This document shows, piece after piece, positions 35,341 to 45,018 of a DNA stretch of 64,000 nucleotides (positions are counted from its first letter, which is position 1; each line of letters opens with the position of its first letter). The translations under genes were made by a program, and so were the position numbers. The notes below the pieces were generated by a model. The model was not told the origin of the DNA, made no database searches, and saw only the letters and a program-made list of their open reading frames with translations. Source of the DNA: an uncultured Thiodictyon sp. (GTDB taxonomy: Bacteria > Pseudomonadota > Gammaproteobacteria > Chromatiales > Chromatiaceae); NCBI GenBank assembly GCA_903837595.1, contig CAILVI010000099.1:1-64000 (forward strand), read 5' to 3'.

Positions 35341-36432
35341 ATGATGTTTGAGAGGGGTGGTGTTCCGCTGGCCGCTGCTTGGCGGCACCGAGTGTCACTC
35401 AGCGCTATCCTTGCCGTTGTGCTCCTGGTTGCCGTGCGCTCGGCAATTGCGCAAGCCTTCGCACCGGCCGCGTCCCCGCCGGCCCTGCCGGCATCCGGCG
35501 CCCCGGCAGCCGTCGTCCGCCTGGCCTTGCAGTGGCAGCCGCAGAGTCAATTCGCCGGCTTTTACCTGGCGCGCGATAAGGGGCTGTATCGGGCGGCTGG
35601 ACTGGACCTGCGGTTGCTCCATGCGAGCGTCGCGCAGTCGTCGCTTGACTTGCTGCGCACGGGCTCGGCAGACCTCGCCACGCTCTTTCTGACCGACGCG
35701 ATCATTGCGGCGCGGCCACCGGCGGACGGGGCAGGGCGGTCCGAAATCGTTCAGGTGATGCAACTGGTTCAGCGCTCCAACCTTATGCTTCTGGGCTGGA
35801 AGGAGACGGGCGTTAGTCAGGCCGCTGACCTTGACGGCAAGCGGGTCAGCTATTGGCAGGGGGGCTTCTCCTCGGCATTCCAGGCATTCTTTGCCGCCAA
35901 CGCCGTCAGGCCCGAGCCCGTCCCCCAGTACGCCTCGGTCAATCTCTTCCTGAACCATGGCGTGGCCGCTTGCGCGGCCATGGAATACAACGAGTACCAC
36001 CGGATCTGGCAGGCCGGAATTGACAGTGAGCGCATCACCGTCTTCCGCATGCGCGACTACGGGCTTGGCTTTCCGGAGGACGGGCTCTATACGACGCTGG
36101 CCTGGGCCAGTCGCAACCCGGAAGGGGTGCGCGCCGTGCGCGCTGCCACCCTGGCCGGCTGGGACTATGCCCGCGCCCATCCGGAGGAGGCGCTCGACGC
36201 GGTCCTGGCCGAGGCCCGCCGGGCCGGACTGGCCGCCAATCGACCCCACGAGCGTTGGATGCTCAGCCATATCCTCGATTCCATCTTTGTCCCCGGGACG
36301 GCGCCCACGGCGATGGGCCGCCTCGACCGGAACACATTCGCGAGCGCCGTGCTGGCGCTGCGTTCGGCCGGGTTGCTTGACCAGGCGCCCGAGTTCGCGG
36401 ACTTTGCCCCATTTGAGGGGGAGGCGCCGTGA
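35341..36432 (+). CDS. NMT1/THI5-like ABC-type substrate-binding protein
   Basis: 363 aa. A signal peptide (VSLSAILAVVLLVAVRSAIA) is followed by the family opening VVRLALQWQPQSQFAGFYLA, RDKGLYRAAGLDLRLLHASV, ADLATLFLTDAII (ligand lobe), AADLDGKRVSYWQGGFSSAF, and the C-terminal lobe AAMEYNEYHRIWQAGIDSER. Such proteins bind pyrimidine-, thiamin- or nitrate-like small molecules in the periplasm. No permease or ATPase follows. Instead its stop overlaps the start of a Cache-SpoIIE regulator (ATGA), so it more likely serves as a periplasmic sensor subunit than as a transporter component (inference). The start ATGATG at 35341 has no strong ribosome site; it overlaps a 15-codon ORF. Confidence 0.85.
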   Translation: MMFERGGVPLAAAWRHRVSLSAILAVVLLVAVRSAIAQAFAPAASPPALPASGAPAAVVRLALQWQPQSQFAGFYLARDKGLYRAAGLDLRLLHASVAQSSLDLLRTGSADLATLFLTDAIIAARPPADGAGRSEIVQVMQLVQRSNLMLLGWKETGVSQAADLDGKRVSYWQGGFSSAFQAFFAANAVRPEPVPQYASVNLFLNHGVAACAAMEYNEYHRIWQAGIDSERITVFRMRDYGLGFPEDGLYTTLAWASRNPEGVRAVRAATLAGWDYARAHPEEALDAVLAEARRAGLAANRPHERWMLSHILDSIFVPGTAPTAMGRLDRNTFASAVLALRSAGLLDQAPEFADFAPFEGEAP

Positions 36433-38819
36433 AGCAGCCACCGCGGCAGGGCGCACCCTGGCTCTTCGGGCACAGCATCCGGACGCGCTTGCTCCTGTGG
36501 ACGATCGGTGTGACTGGGCTCATCCTGATCGCGGTCGTCACCTGGAATTACCTGACGACCCGTGACCAACTGCAAGCACAGGCGCGCGAGCGTGCGGCCT
36601 TCCTGGCGGAGGCATCGGCCGCCAAGATCGATGCCCGGCTGGGGCCTTTGCAGGGATTGGTTCACGGGATGGCGCTCACGCTGCAGGCGCAGGCGCTTGC
36701 GCTGCCGTTCGCGCAGGTGCGGGCGTTGCAGGACGCCGCGTTGCGCGACTATCCGGAGATTTATGGGACGGCCGTGGCCTTGCTGCCTGCGCTGAAGCCC
36801 GCCGCCTGGCCGGATGCCGCCCCCTATGCCTATCGCGACCAGGATGCGCTCGGCTACCAGAACCTTGATGAAGGCAACCGCAGCTATCTCGGTGAGGATT
36901 GGTTTGCCCTTGCCAAAGGTCTGGATCGGGGGGTGTGGAGCGAGCCCTATCGCTGGTCAACCGGCGTCAAGATGGTGACGTACTCGGTGCCGATCCGTGT
37001 CCAGGCGTCGACCGGAGCACTGTTCGCGGGCGTCGTCACCTGCGATATCGACCTTGAGTGGCTGGACCGCATGCTGGCGGACCTGCGACTGGGTGAGCTC
37101 GGGTATGGGCTACTGATGACCCACAACGGCACCTACATTGCCCACCCGGTGAAGGAGATCGTGCTCACCGAAAGCGTGTTCAGCATCGCTGAGGCGCGCG
37201 GCAGCGCGTCGTTGCGCCAGACCGGTCAGCGCATGGTGTCCGGTCGTCCAGGGCTCATTGACTGGGTGAGTTGGGCCAATGGCGAGCCGGCCTGGCTCGC
37301 CTGGCAGCCGCTCAAGACGGCCGACTGGACGATGGGGACCGTGATCTTCCAGGCGCAACTGCGCGCCGAGATCCTGCGGCTCAGTCGCAACGAGGCGCTG
37401 GTCGGCGCGGCCGGGCTGGTCCTGCTGGTGCTCGCGGTCTGGCTCGTTGCCCGCTCGATCACGCGCCCGGTGGGCGCATTGAGCGTGGCGGCGGCCACCC
37501 TGGCGGCGGGCGACCTCAACGCCGCGTTGCCGGCGCCGCGGGGCCGGGATGAGATTGCGCAACTCACTGCGGCCTTCGGGGCCATGCGCGACAGCCTGAA
37601 CCGTTACATGGCCGATCTGGCGGAGACCACCGCCGCCCGTGAGCGCATCGGAGCCGAGCTGCGGATCGCCCACGAGATCCAGATGGACTTGGTGCCCAAG
37701 ACCTTCCCTGTCATTCCCGCACGATCGGACATGGATCTCTTCGCGCTCATGGAGCCGGCCCGCGAGGTGGGTGGGGATTTCTATGATTTCTTCTTCCTGG
37801 ATCACGACCGGCTGGTGGTGGCGATTGCGGACGTCTCCGGTAAGGGGATGCCGGCCGCACTCTTTATGGCCGTCACGCGCTCATTCTTCCGCTCGGCATT
37901 CAAGGCCGACGCCGATCCCGGGCGGGCCTTGGCGCGGGTGAGCGATGACCTGTCGGAGGGGAACGAGTCCTGCATGTTCGTGACCCTGTTCTGCGCGGTG
38001 ATCCACCTCGCCGGGGGGCGCGTCGACTTCGCCAATGCGGGGCATAACGCCCCGCTGCTGGTGCGTGCGCACGGGCGGACGGAATGGATCGCGACCCCTC
38101 ATGGGACGGCCGCGGCCATTGTGCCCGGCGCCCGGTATGAAAGCGGCCGGTTGACCTTGGCCGCGGGCGACACCCTGCTGCTGTATACGGACGGTGTGAC
38201 GGAGGCCATGGACGGCGAGCACCGGCTGTACGGTGAAGAACGGCTGGCAGCGCTGATGCTTCGGTCCAGCGACTTGACCTGCCGGGAGTGTCTCAACGCC
38301 CTGGCTGGGGATCTCCTTGCCCATGCCGCCGGGGCGCAGCAGTCCGACGACATCACCATGCTCATGTTCAGGCGCCTGGCGATCAGGGCCGAGCACGCCT
38401 CCTGGGATGAGGATGCCTGTTTGCGGCTGGAGATTCCCAATCATCTGGAGGGATTGGCGAGCGCGCTCGAGCGGCTGGACGGATTCCTCGCGAGCGTCGA
38501 GGCGGCGCCAACACTGCCCTATGTCGCCCGACTGGTGCTCGAAGAACTGGTCACCAACATCATCAAGTACGGCTATCCCGACGCAGGCGTGCATTGCATC
38601 CGCGTGGTCTTGCGGGTCGGACCGCCCGCCACCATGACGATCGAGGACGATGGGCAGGCGTTCAACCCGCTGCTGGACGCACCGACGCCCGATCTGGAGG
38701 CCGTGACCGAAGCCCGTGCCATTGGGGGCCTGGGCCTGCACATGGTGAAGACCATGGCCGGGTCCCTGGCCTACCGGCGCGAGGGTGGAGTCAATCGACT
38801 CGATATCGTGTTGGGATAA
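36429..38819 (+). CDS. Cache-HAMP sensor with SpoIIE-type PP2C phosphatase and HATPase (RsbU+RsbW-like)
   Basis: 796 aa. TM1 at about residues 18-40 (IRTRLLLWTIGVTGLILIAV), a periplasmic Cache-like sensor to about residue 310 (ALGYQNLDEGNRSYLGEDWF; VWSEPYRWSTGVKMVTYSVP), TM2 (ALVGAAGLVLLVLAVWLVAR) and HAMP (ITRPVGALSVAAATLAAGDL). The PP2C core is EVGGDFYDFFFLDHDRLVVA, IADVSGKGMPAALFMAV and AGDTLLLYTDGVTEAMDGEH, with the metal-binding Asp residues present. The C-terminal HATPase_c has the N-box LVLEELVTNIIKYGYPDAG, G1 EDDGQAFNP and G2 GGLGLHMVK. Phosphatase and anti-sigma kinase in one chain fit partner switching with a STAS antagonist such as the one at 28600-28941. It is translationally coupled to the NMT1-type sensor. 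Confidence 0.9.
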   Translation: MKQPPRQGAPWLFGHSIRTRLLLWTIGVTGLILIAVVTWNYLTTRDQLQAQARERAAFLAEASAAKIDARLGPLQGLVHGMALTLQAQALALPFAQVRALQDAALRDYPEIYGTAVALLPALKPAAWPDAAPYAYRDQDALGYQNLDEGNRSYLGEDWFALAKGLDRGVWSEPYRWSTGVKMVTYSVPIRVQASTGALFAGVVTCDIDLEWLDRMLADLRLGELGYGLLMTHNGTYIAHPVKEIVLTESVFSIAEARGSASLRQTGQRMVSGRPGLIDWVSWANGEPAWLAWQPLKTADWTMGTVIFQAQLRAEILRLSRNEALVGAAGLVLLVLAVWLVARSITRPVGALSVAAATLAAGDLNAALPAPRGRDEIAQLTAAFGAMRDSLNRYMADLAETTAARERIGAELRIAHEIQMDLVPKTFPVIPARSDMDLFALMEPAREVGGDFYDFFFLDHDRLVVAIADVSGKGMPAALFMAVTRSFFRSAFKADADPGRALARVSDDLSEGNESCMFVTLFCAVIHLAGGRVDFANAGHNAPLLVRAHGRTEWIATPHGTAAAIVPGARYESGRLTLAAGDTLLLYTDGVTEAMDGEHRLYGEERLAALMLRSSDLTCRECLNALAGDLLAHAAGAQQSDDITMLMFRRLAIRAEHASWDEDACLRLEIPNHLEGLASALERLDGFLASVEAAPTLPYVARLVLEELVTNIIKYGYPDAGVHCIRVVLRVGPPATMTIEDDGQAFNPLLDAPTPDLEAVTEARAIGGLGLHMVKTMAGSLAYRREGGVNRLDIVLG

Positions 38820-38847
38820 GACTGCGGTCGCTATCTTACTGTATTAC

Positions 38848-38955
38848 TTGGCGCGCTTGGCGCCTTGGCGCCTTGGCGTGAGATCGTCGGGCTAAACTGC
38901 TGCCAAGATCAACCGCCGTCGGGAGTGCGGGGAGCGGGAGTGCGGGGAGCGGGGG
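38848..38955. repeat. Short tandem repeats downstream of the SpoIIE gene
   Basis: Two small arrays: about four units of CTTGGCGC (38848-38880) and a perfect 15-bp duplication of GGGAGTGCGGGGAGC (38921-38935, 38936-38950). They occupy the gap between convergent genes; a CGGCCA...TGGCCG hairpin near 38970-38985 may help terminate aceA transcription. Confidence 0.6.
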
Positions 38956-39007
38956 AGAGTGGTGCGGATACGGCCATCCCTGGCCGTTTACGATCAGCCG
39001 TCAGCGA

Positions 39008-40315
<1,308 letters not shown>

Positions 40316-40619
40316 GTGGTGAATCCCCTCAAGTGGTTGAAAATTTTCAGCTGTCTCCCCCCGCCCCGCCCTGGGAGGGTCCCGGCTGGAGATCAGCGCG
40401 AGCCCTTATGATTATTGACCGACAAAAAGTCTCGGTCTTAACCGAATCAAACTACCGGGCCGTGAACGATTTGACGAAGCAATTATACTAATGTCTTTCA
40501 TTGGTCTTTCAGCGAGGCCTGGTGCCGCCTGCTGCCCAGCGCAAGTATCGTGGCGGGCCGGTCGCGCACCGCCCCCGCACGCGGCATACTCCCCGCACAC
40601 CAGACACAGGACCCTCCAG
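40316..40619. promoter_or_regulatory. Divergent promoter region between aceA and pdxH
   Basis: No gene is visible. It includes the small inverted repeat GACCGACAAAAAGTCTCGGT(C) at 40417-40437 (6-bp stem), a possible operator or attenuator, and an AT-richer stretch at 40405-40500 where promoters are expected. A ribosome site for aceA (GGGGATTCACC ATG on the minus strand) lies next to its ATG. Confidence 0.35.
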
Positions 40620-41264
40620 ATGAATGTGAACCCGGAAGCCTTCCGCACCGCCGCCATGGCCCACGGCCTGAGCGAGGAGGAACTGAACCCGGACCCCGTC
40701 CGCCAGTTCCAGTCCTGGTACGAGGACGCCATCGCCCAAGACCTGCCCGAGCCCAACTCCATGAGCCTGGCGACGGTCGACCCCGACGGTCAACCCTATC
40801 TGCGCACGGTGCTGCTCAAGCTCTACGACCGCCAGGGGTTCGTCTTCTTCACCAACTACGAGAGCCGCAAGTCGGCGCAGATCGGGACCAATCCGCGCGT
40901 TGCCTTGCTGTTTCCATGGGTTGGCCTGGCCCGTCAGGTCCAGATCGTCGGGACCGCGCGGCGCATTTCCACTGCCGAGTCTTTGGGGTATTTCGTCACC
41001 CGCCCGCGCGGCAGCCAGATCGGCGCCTGGGCCTCGCCCCAGAGTCAGGTGATTACCTCGCGCTCGCTCCTGGAGCAAAAGGTACAGGAGATGCAGCGGC
41101 ACTTCGCCGACGGCGCCATCCCGCTCCCGGACTTCTGGGGCGGCTATCGGGTGGAGCCGACCGAGATCGAGTTCTGGCAGGGCCGCGACAGCCGTCTGCA
41201 CGACCGCTTTCGCTATCGGCGCTCCGCGTTGGGGGAGTGGAGGGTGGAGCGGTTGGCGCCCTGA
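40620..41264 (+). CDS. pdxH: Pyridoxamine/pyridoxine 5'-phosphate oxidase
   Basis: 214 aa from ATG 40620 (MNVNPEAFRTAAMAHGL). The in-frame leader back to 40491 is GC-rich and not conserved. Family blocks are PNSMSLATVDPDGQPYLRTV, LLKLYDRQGFVFFTNYESRK (FMN phosphate binding), ALLFPWVGLARQVQIVGTAR, YFVTRPRGSQIGAWASPQSQ, FWGGYRVEPTEIEFWQG and the C-terminal RLHDRFRYRR. The RPRGSQIGAWAS and GGYRVEP stretches bind PLP and FMN. It oxidises PNP or PMP to PLP in vitamin B6 synthesis and salvage. Transcribed alone, divergent from aceA. Confidence 0.97.
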   Translation: MNVNPEAFRTAAMAHGLSEEELNPDPVRQFQSWYEDAIAQDLPEPNSMSLATVDPDGQPYLRTVLLKLYDRQGFVFFTNYESRKSAQIGTNPRVALLFPWVGLARQVQIVGTARRISTAESLGYFVTRPRGSQIGAWASPQSQVITSRSLLEQKVQEMQRHFADGAIPLPDFWGGYRVEPTEIEFWQGRDSRLHDRFRYRRSALGEWRVERLAP

Positions 41265-41265
41265 A

Positions 41266-41619
41266 TTGCCTACGCAGCAAGCCCTTGTCGCCGAAACGGG
41301 GAGATGGCAAACACCCCGTCATTCCGGCCGGCGCGTAGCCACGCAGTTGGGAACCAACTCGAGTTTAGAACACCTTGTTCTATTCGGTTTTAATAGCGGC
41401 GGACTGAAGCTGGACCTGTCACTGCTCGCCGACATCAAGAAACTGCGTTTTCTTTCTATTAACCCTCTCGATATCGATGATCTGACGCCCTTGTATCGGT
41501 GTGAGCATCTCGATTATTTGGGCCTCACTAGCACGAAGCTTGCTGACGGACAGCTTGAAGCTTTACAGCGCGTCAGACCTGAACTCAAGGTCGACGTCAA
41601 TGACTTAGCGCTGCCCTGA
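41266..41619 (+). pseudogene. Leucine-rich-repeat-like remnant
   Basis: The open frame has a convincing protein-like part only from about 41350: LEHLVLFGFNSGGLKLDLSL, LADIKKLRFLSINPLDIDDL and TPLYRCEHLDYLGLTSTKLA, ending VDVNDLALP. This reads as two to three irregular leucine-rich units, as in bacterial LRR proteins, without the capping regions. The first 25 codons look like noncoding DNA. It is AT-richer than pdxH. It is most likely the 3' remnant of a longer LRR gene; a small standalone protein cannot be excluded. Confidence 0.45.
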
Positions 41620-41673
41620 TCACTCGCATCCTGAAGATGCCCATGTGTCGGCTTCGCGGGCCTCGGGGCGCAG

Positions 41674-41717
41674 AGCGCCCAACACCTGCGTGACACCGCT
41701 GGAGCGGTTTCACGAGA
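41674..41717 (+). repeat. Covarying hairpin repeat, copy 2
   Basis: Matches the unit at 25987-26030 (39/44). The hairpin is CGTGACACCGCTGGAGCGGT with the following TTCACG. A paired substitution relative to copy 1 (T-A to C-G around the TGGA loop) keeps the stem. It lies between the LRR remnant and the DUF1778 remnant. Confidence 0.6.
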
Positions 41718-41786
41718 GGGGGGTAGGTTGGTTGGCGCGGTGCCCCGGGCGGGACGGGGCATTCGTCCGGTGCCCAAGTTTTCCAT

Positions 41787-42055
41787 TCAGTGCCGTGCCA
41801 TCAAGGCGCGGAGCGCCTCGTTGGGTTCTGATGGGTTCTCGCAGGTCGTGAGGAAGGCTTCAAAGGCGGCCTGGGACAGCACCAGATTGTCATTGTGGGC
41901 GACAATGCGTCGGGTGGCCTCATAGGCGTTTTCGGCATCAAGCCTGAGACGGTGGTTCCCATCGGCGTCGCGGCACGCTCGATGAGGGCCTTGGCCTCCG
42001 GGCTGGTGCGCAGGTTGATGCGGGTGGATTCGGTTGGCGCCGCGATGGTGGACAT
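41787..42055 (-). pseudogene. DUF1778 (TacA-type) antitoxin, frameshifted, toxin absent
   Basis: Two minus-strand frames complement each other. The N-terminal half from ATG 42055 is MSTIAAPTESTRINLRTSPE then AKALIERAATPMGTTVSGLM; the C-terminal half in the adjacent frame is ENAYEATRRIVAHNDNLVLS, QAAFEAFLTTCENPSEPNEA and LRALMARH, ending at 41787. A one-base deletion at about 41934-41936 separates them (expected ...GLM-x-ENAYEATRR). DUF1778 proteins are ribbon-helix-helix antitoxins of GNAT acetyltransferase toxins; no GNAT gene lies downstream. It is therefore a decayed, orphan module. Confidence 0.75.
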
Positions 42056-42292
42056 GGGCAAACCATAGGATAGACATCAGTATTGTACCTCATACTGACC
42101 CATCGGTTCCGCAGGAATGGTCTAGGAACATCTTACCAGCGAGGCGGGACATTCCCCCCGTCCCTACGGCTGATCAAAGGTTGCGACGCGGCGACTGTCG
42201 GGTTAGCCTGTCCAGGCGGGCGCTGCCTGGTCGGCGCCCTGCCAACATCTACCTCACCGTATCCGACTGTCTTGCGTCAATTGGAGGTGCCG

Positions 42293-42511
42293 ATGGAAAA
42301 CACCCTGATCACCCGTGATCCTGATGTCATGAGCGGAGCCCTGTGCTTCGCGGGGACGCGCGTTCCCGTGCAAAATCTCTTTGACGACCTCGAAGGCACC
42401 TCCTCGCTTGATGAGTTTCTTGTGGATTTTCGCTCCGTTAGTCGGCAGACGGCGATCGCGGTGTTGGAGGACGCCCGGGCACGGCTGTTCGTCAATGCGG
42501 CTGCTGCTTGA
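42293..42511 (+). CDS. DUF433 antitoxin, second module
   Basis: 72 aa from ATG 42293, preceded by a strong ribosome site (TTGGAGGTGCCG ATG). DUF433 hallmarks are TRDPDVMSGALCFAGTRVPV, a LFDDLEGTSSLDEFLVDF helix pair and the C-terminal RQTAIAVLEDARARLF. It overlaps the following DUF5615 toxin remnant by 17 nt. It is intact, like the first DUF433 at 195-443, while its toxin is frameshifted. The sequences of the two modules are clearly different, so they are not recent duplicates. Confidence 0.88.
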   Translation: MENTLITRDPDVMSGALCFAGTRVPVQNLFDDLEGTSSLDEFLVDFRSVSRQTAIAVLEDARARLFVNAAAA

Positions 42512-42813
42512 CGAGTCGCTGCCCCGGCGCTTGCGGGGTTACCTGCCAAACCATTCGGTCAAGACGGTGCTTGAGATGGGCTGGGGCGGCATCAAGATAT
42601 GGCCAATTGTTGGCGCTGGCGGCCGGGCAGTTCGATTGCTTTCTGACCGCTGACAAGAACCTTCGGTATCAGCAGAACCCGGCAACACTGCCGCTCTCGG
42701 TGGTGGTGCTCGACGCCCGGTCAAACGAACTTTCGCATCTTCTGCCATTGGTTCCACGGTTGGAGCAAGCGCTGATTAATCTGAGCCCGTGTAGCTTTGA
42801 CAGGGTCGGCTAA
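42495..42813 (+). pseudogene. DUF5615 PIN-like toxin, frameshifted, second module
   Basis: It begins at ATG 42495 with MRLLLDESLPRRLRGYLPNH (LLDESLP is the toxin's N-terminal acidic motif) and reads in frame to MGWGGIK; it continues in the next frame as GQLLALAAGQFDCFLTADKN, LRYQQNPATLPLSVVVLDAR and LLPLVPRLEQALINL, ending at 42813. At 42596-42600 the DNA reads AAGATATGGC where AAGAATGGC would restore a normal ...GIKNGQLLALA.... One extra base thus breaks the gene. The second acidic motif (FLTADKNL) lies after the break, so the product should be inactive. Confidence 0.8.
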
Positions 42814-44939
42814 TGAATTTGCATTTATTTGCGTGTGTTCGCGGACTCGCCCCAAAGTCTGCCCGCCATCGCTTGGCCCGCTGGCTGCCGCTTGCGCTCT
42901 GTGGCCTGGCCGTGCTCGGCCTGGCTGCCTGGCTGGGTCTGACCGCCCTGGTGGACCACACCGCAGTGCCGAACCTTCAGGTCCCGACCTCCACCCTGGT
43001 CCTGGATCGGGACGGCCGCCTCCTGCGCCCCTTCACGGTGGACCGCGGGCGTTGGCGCCTGCCGCTGGACCTCGCCGCCGTGGACCCGCGCTTTATCAAG
43101 CTGTTGCTGGCGGTGGAGGACCGGCGCTTCTATAGCCATCACGGCGTAGACCCGCTGGCCCTGGTGCGCGCGGCGACTCAACTGGCAACGCGCGGGCTCA
43201 TCGTCTCCGGCGGCTCCACCCTGACCATGCAGCTCGCCCGGCTGCTGGACGGCGGCGGGACCCGCTCGGCGGCCGGCAAGGTCCGGCAGGCGCTGGGCGC
43301 GCTGGCCCTGGAGCGCAACGCGGACAAGGCGCAGATCCTCGCCGCGTATCTCACCGTCGCCCCCTATGGCGGTAACCTGGAGGGGCTGCGCGCCGGCTCG
43401 CTCGCCTGGTTCGGCAAGGAGCCCAAGCACCTCACCACCGCGGAGGCGGCCTTTCTGGTTGCGCTGCCGCAGGCCCCGGAGGCACGGCGGCCCGATCGCG
43501 ATCCGGCCGCCGCACGGCGGGCGCGCGACCGCGTGCTGGGGCGCGCCCTGGCACTGGGGCTGATCGACGCGCAGGCCGCCACCGCGGCGCGCCGCGAGCC
43601 GGTCCCGACCGCCCGGCGGCCCTTTCCCATGCTGGCCCCCCACCTGGGGACGCGCCTCGCCCTGGCCTTCCCCGGACGCTCCGTCCACCGCACCACCCTG
43701 GATACCGGTGTGCAGGGCCGTCTGGAGACCCTGGCGGCGGATCGGGCATCCGCCATCGACCCACGGGTCTCGGTCGCCGTGCTGGTGGCCGATCACGGCA
43801 ACGGCGAGGTGCTCGCAACCGTGGGCTCGGCCGGGCTCTTCGACGGCGACCGCCAGGGCCATGTGGATATGACCCGGGCGCTGCGCTCCCCCGGGTCGAC
43901 GCTCAAGCCGCTGATCTACGGCCTGGCATTCGAGTCCGGCATCGCCCACCCCGAGAGCCTGATCGAGGACCGGCCGACCGCCTTCGCCGGCTATGTGCCG
44001 GGCAATTTCGACCGCTCCTTCCAGGGCACGGTGACGGTGCGCCGGGCGCTCGCACTGTCGCTCAATGTCCCGGCGGTGCAACTCCTGGACGCGGTGGGGC
44101 CGGCGCGTCTGCTTGCCCGGATGCGTCGCGCCGGGGCCGCCCCGGTGCTGGCGGATGGCGCCCCGCCGGGGTTGGCCATCGGCTTGGGCGGCCTGGGGCT
44201 GAGTCTGTTCGACCTGGTGCGAATCTACGCCGCCATCGCCCGCGGCGGTGAATCACTGGACCTGCACGAGACCCTGGACGGCCCGGCGGTGGTCGGTCCA
44301 GGTCGCCGGGTGCTGGAAGAGCGCGCCGCCTGGTACCTGACCTCCATCCTCTCGGAGGTCCCGGCCCCCAATGATGCCGCCCCTCAGGGGATCAGCTACA
44401 AGACGGGGACATCTTATGGTTACCGCGACGCCTGGGCCATCGGCTACGACGGGCGCCGCGTGGTCGGGGTCTGGGTGGGACGGCCGGACGGCGCCCCGGT
44501 GCCCGGGCTCAAGGGGGTCGACATGGCCGTCCCCATCCTGCTCGATGCCTTTACCCGCCTGGGTCCCCGCAGTCCCTTGCCGAGCGCCCCGCCGGGTGCA
44601 CTGATGGCGGCGACCAACGCCCTGCCACCGACGCTGCGACACGCCCGGGTGCGCGACGCCGGGGTCGGCGCCGCCCCGGCCGGCCCCGAGATCGCCTTTC
44701 CGCCCGATGGCGCCAGGCTTGATGTCGGTTTTGATCAGGCCGATCGGTCTGGCGCCACCCTGGCGCTGAAGGTCCGCAACGGCCATCCCCCCTTCACCTG
44801 GTTCGCCGACGGCCGGCCCATCGGCCAGGAACCCTTCGCCCGCACCATCGAGTGGCAGCCGGCCGGGCCGGGCTACGCGGCCATTTCGGTGGTCGACGGG
44901 CGCGGGCGTTCCAGTCGTGTGCGGGTCTATCTGCGTTAG
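42813..44939 (+). CDS. pbpC: Penicillin-binding protein 1C (peptidoglycan glycosyltransferase/transpeptidase)
   Basis: 708 aa. One TM near the N-terminus (LPLALCGLAVLGLAAWLGLT), a GT51 glycosyltransferase domain (LLAVEDRRFYSHHGVDPLAL with the catalytic Glu; SGGSTLTMQLARLLDG; YGGNLEGLRAGSLAWFGKEP), and a transpeptidase with SPGSTLKPLIYGLAF (SxxK Ser), a SLNVPAVQLLDAVGP (SxN-type) motif and KTGTSYGYRDAWAIGYDG (KTG). A C-terminal BiPBP_C-like domain (HARVRDAGVGAAPAGPEIAF, then PPDGARLDVGFD) marks PbpC rather than MrcA/B. No alpha-2-macroglobulin (yfhM) gene is beside it. Its ATG overlaps the stop of the toxin remnant by 1 nt. Confidence 0.93.
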   Translation: MNLHLFACVRGLAPKSARHRLARWLPLALCGLAVLGLAAWLGLTALVDHTAVPNLQVPTSTLVLDRDGRLLRPFTVDRGRWRLPLDLAAVDPRFIKLLLAVEDRRFYSHHGVDPLALVRAATQLATRGLIVSGGSTLTMQLARLLDGGGTRSAAGKVRQALGALALERNADKAQILAAYLTVAPYGGNLEGLRAGSLAWFGKEPKHLTTAEAAFLVALPQAPEARRPDRDPAAARRARDRVLGRALALGLIDAQAATAARREPVPTARRPFPMLAPHLGTRLALAFPGRSVHRTTLDTGVQGRLETLAADRASAIDPRVSVAVLVADHGNGEVLATVGSAGLFDGDRQGHVDMTRALRSPGSTLKPLIYGLAFESGIAHPESLIEDRPTAFAGYVPGNFDRSFQGTVTVRRALALSLNVPAVQLLDAVGPARLLARMRRAGAAPVLADGAPPGLAIGLGGLGLSLFDLVRIYAAIARGGESLDLHETLDGPAVVGPGRRVLEERAAWYLTSILSEVPAPNDAAPQGISYKTGTSYGYRDAWAIGYDGRRVVGVWVGRPDGAPVPGLKGVDMAVPILLDAFTRLGPRSPLPSAPPGALMAATNALPPTLRHARVRDAGVGAAPAGPEIAFPPDGARLDVGFDQADRSGATLALKVRNGHPPFTWFADGRPIGQEPFARTIEWQPAGPGYAAISVVDGRGRSSRVRVYLR

Positions 44940-45018
44940 CGGATCGTCGGATGCGCCGGCTGACTGCCCTGGCGATACACTGGGCATTCCTCTCACGATG
45001 ACATCCGGCGGTGCCGCC

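Noticed and set aside
38970..38985. Rho-independent terminator after aceA
   Set aside because: CGGCCA/TGGCCG forms a hairpin but no T-run follows on the aceA strand; noted only as a weak possibility.
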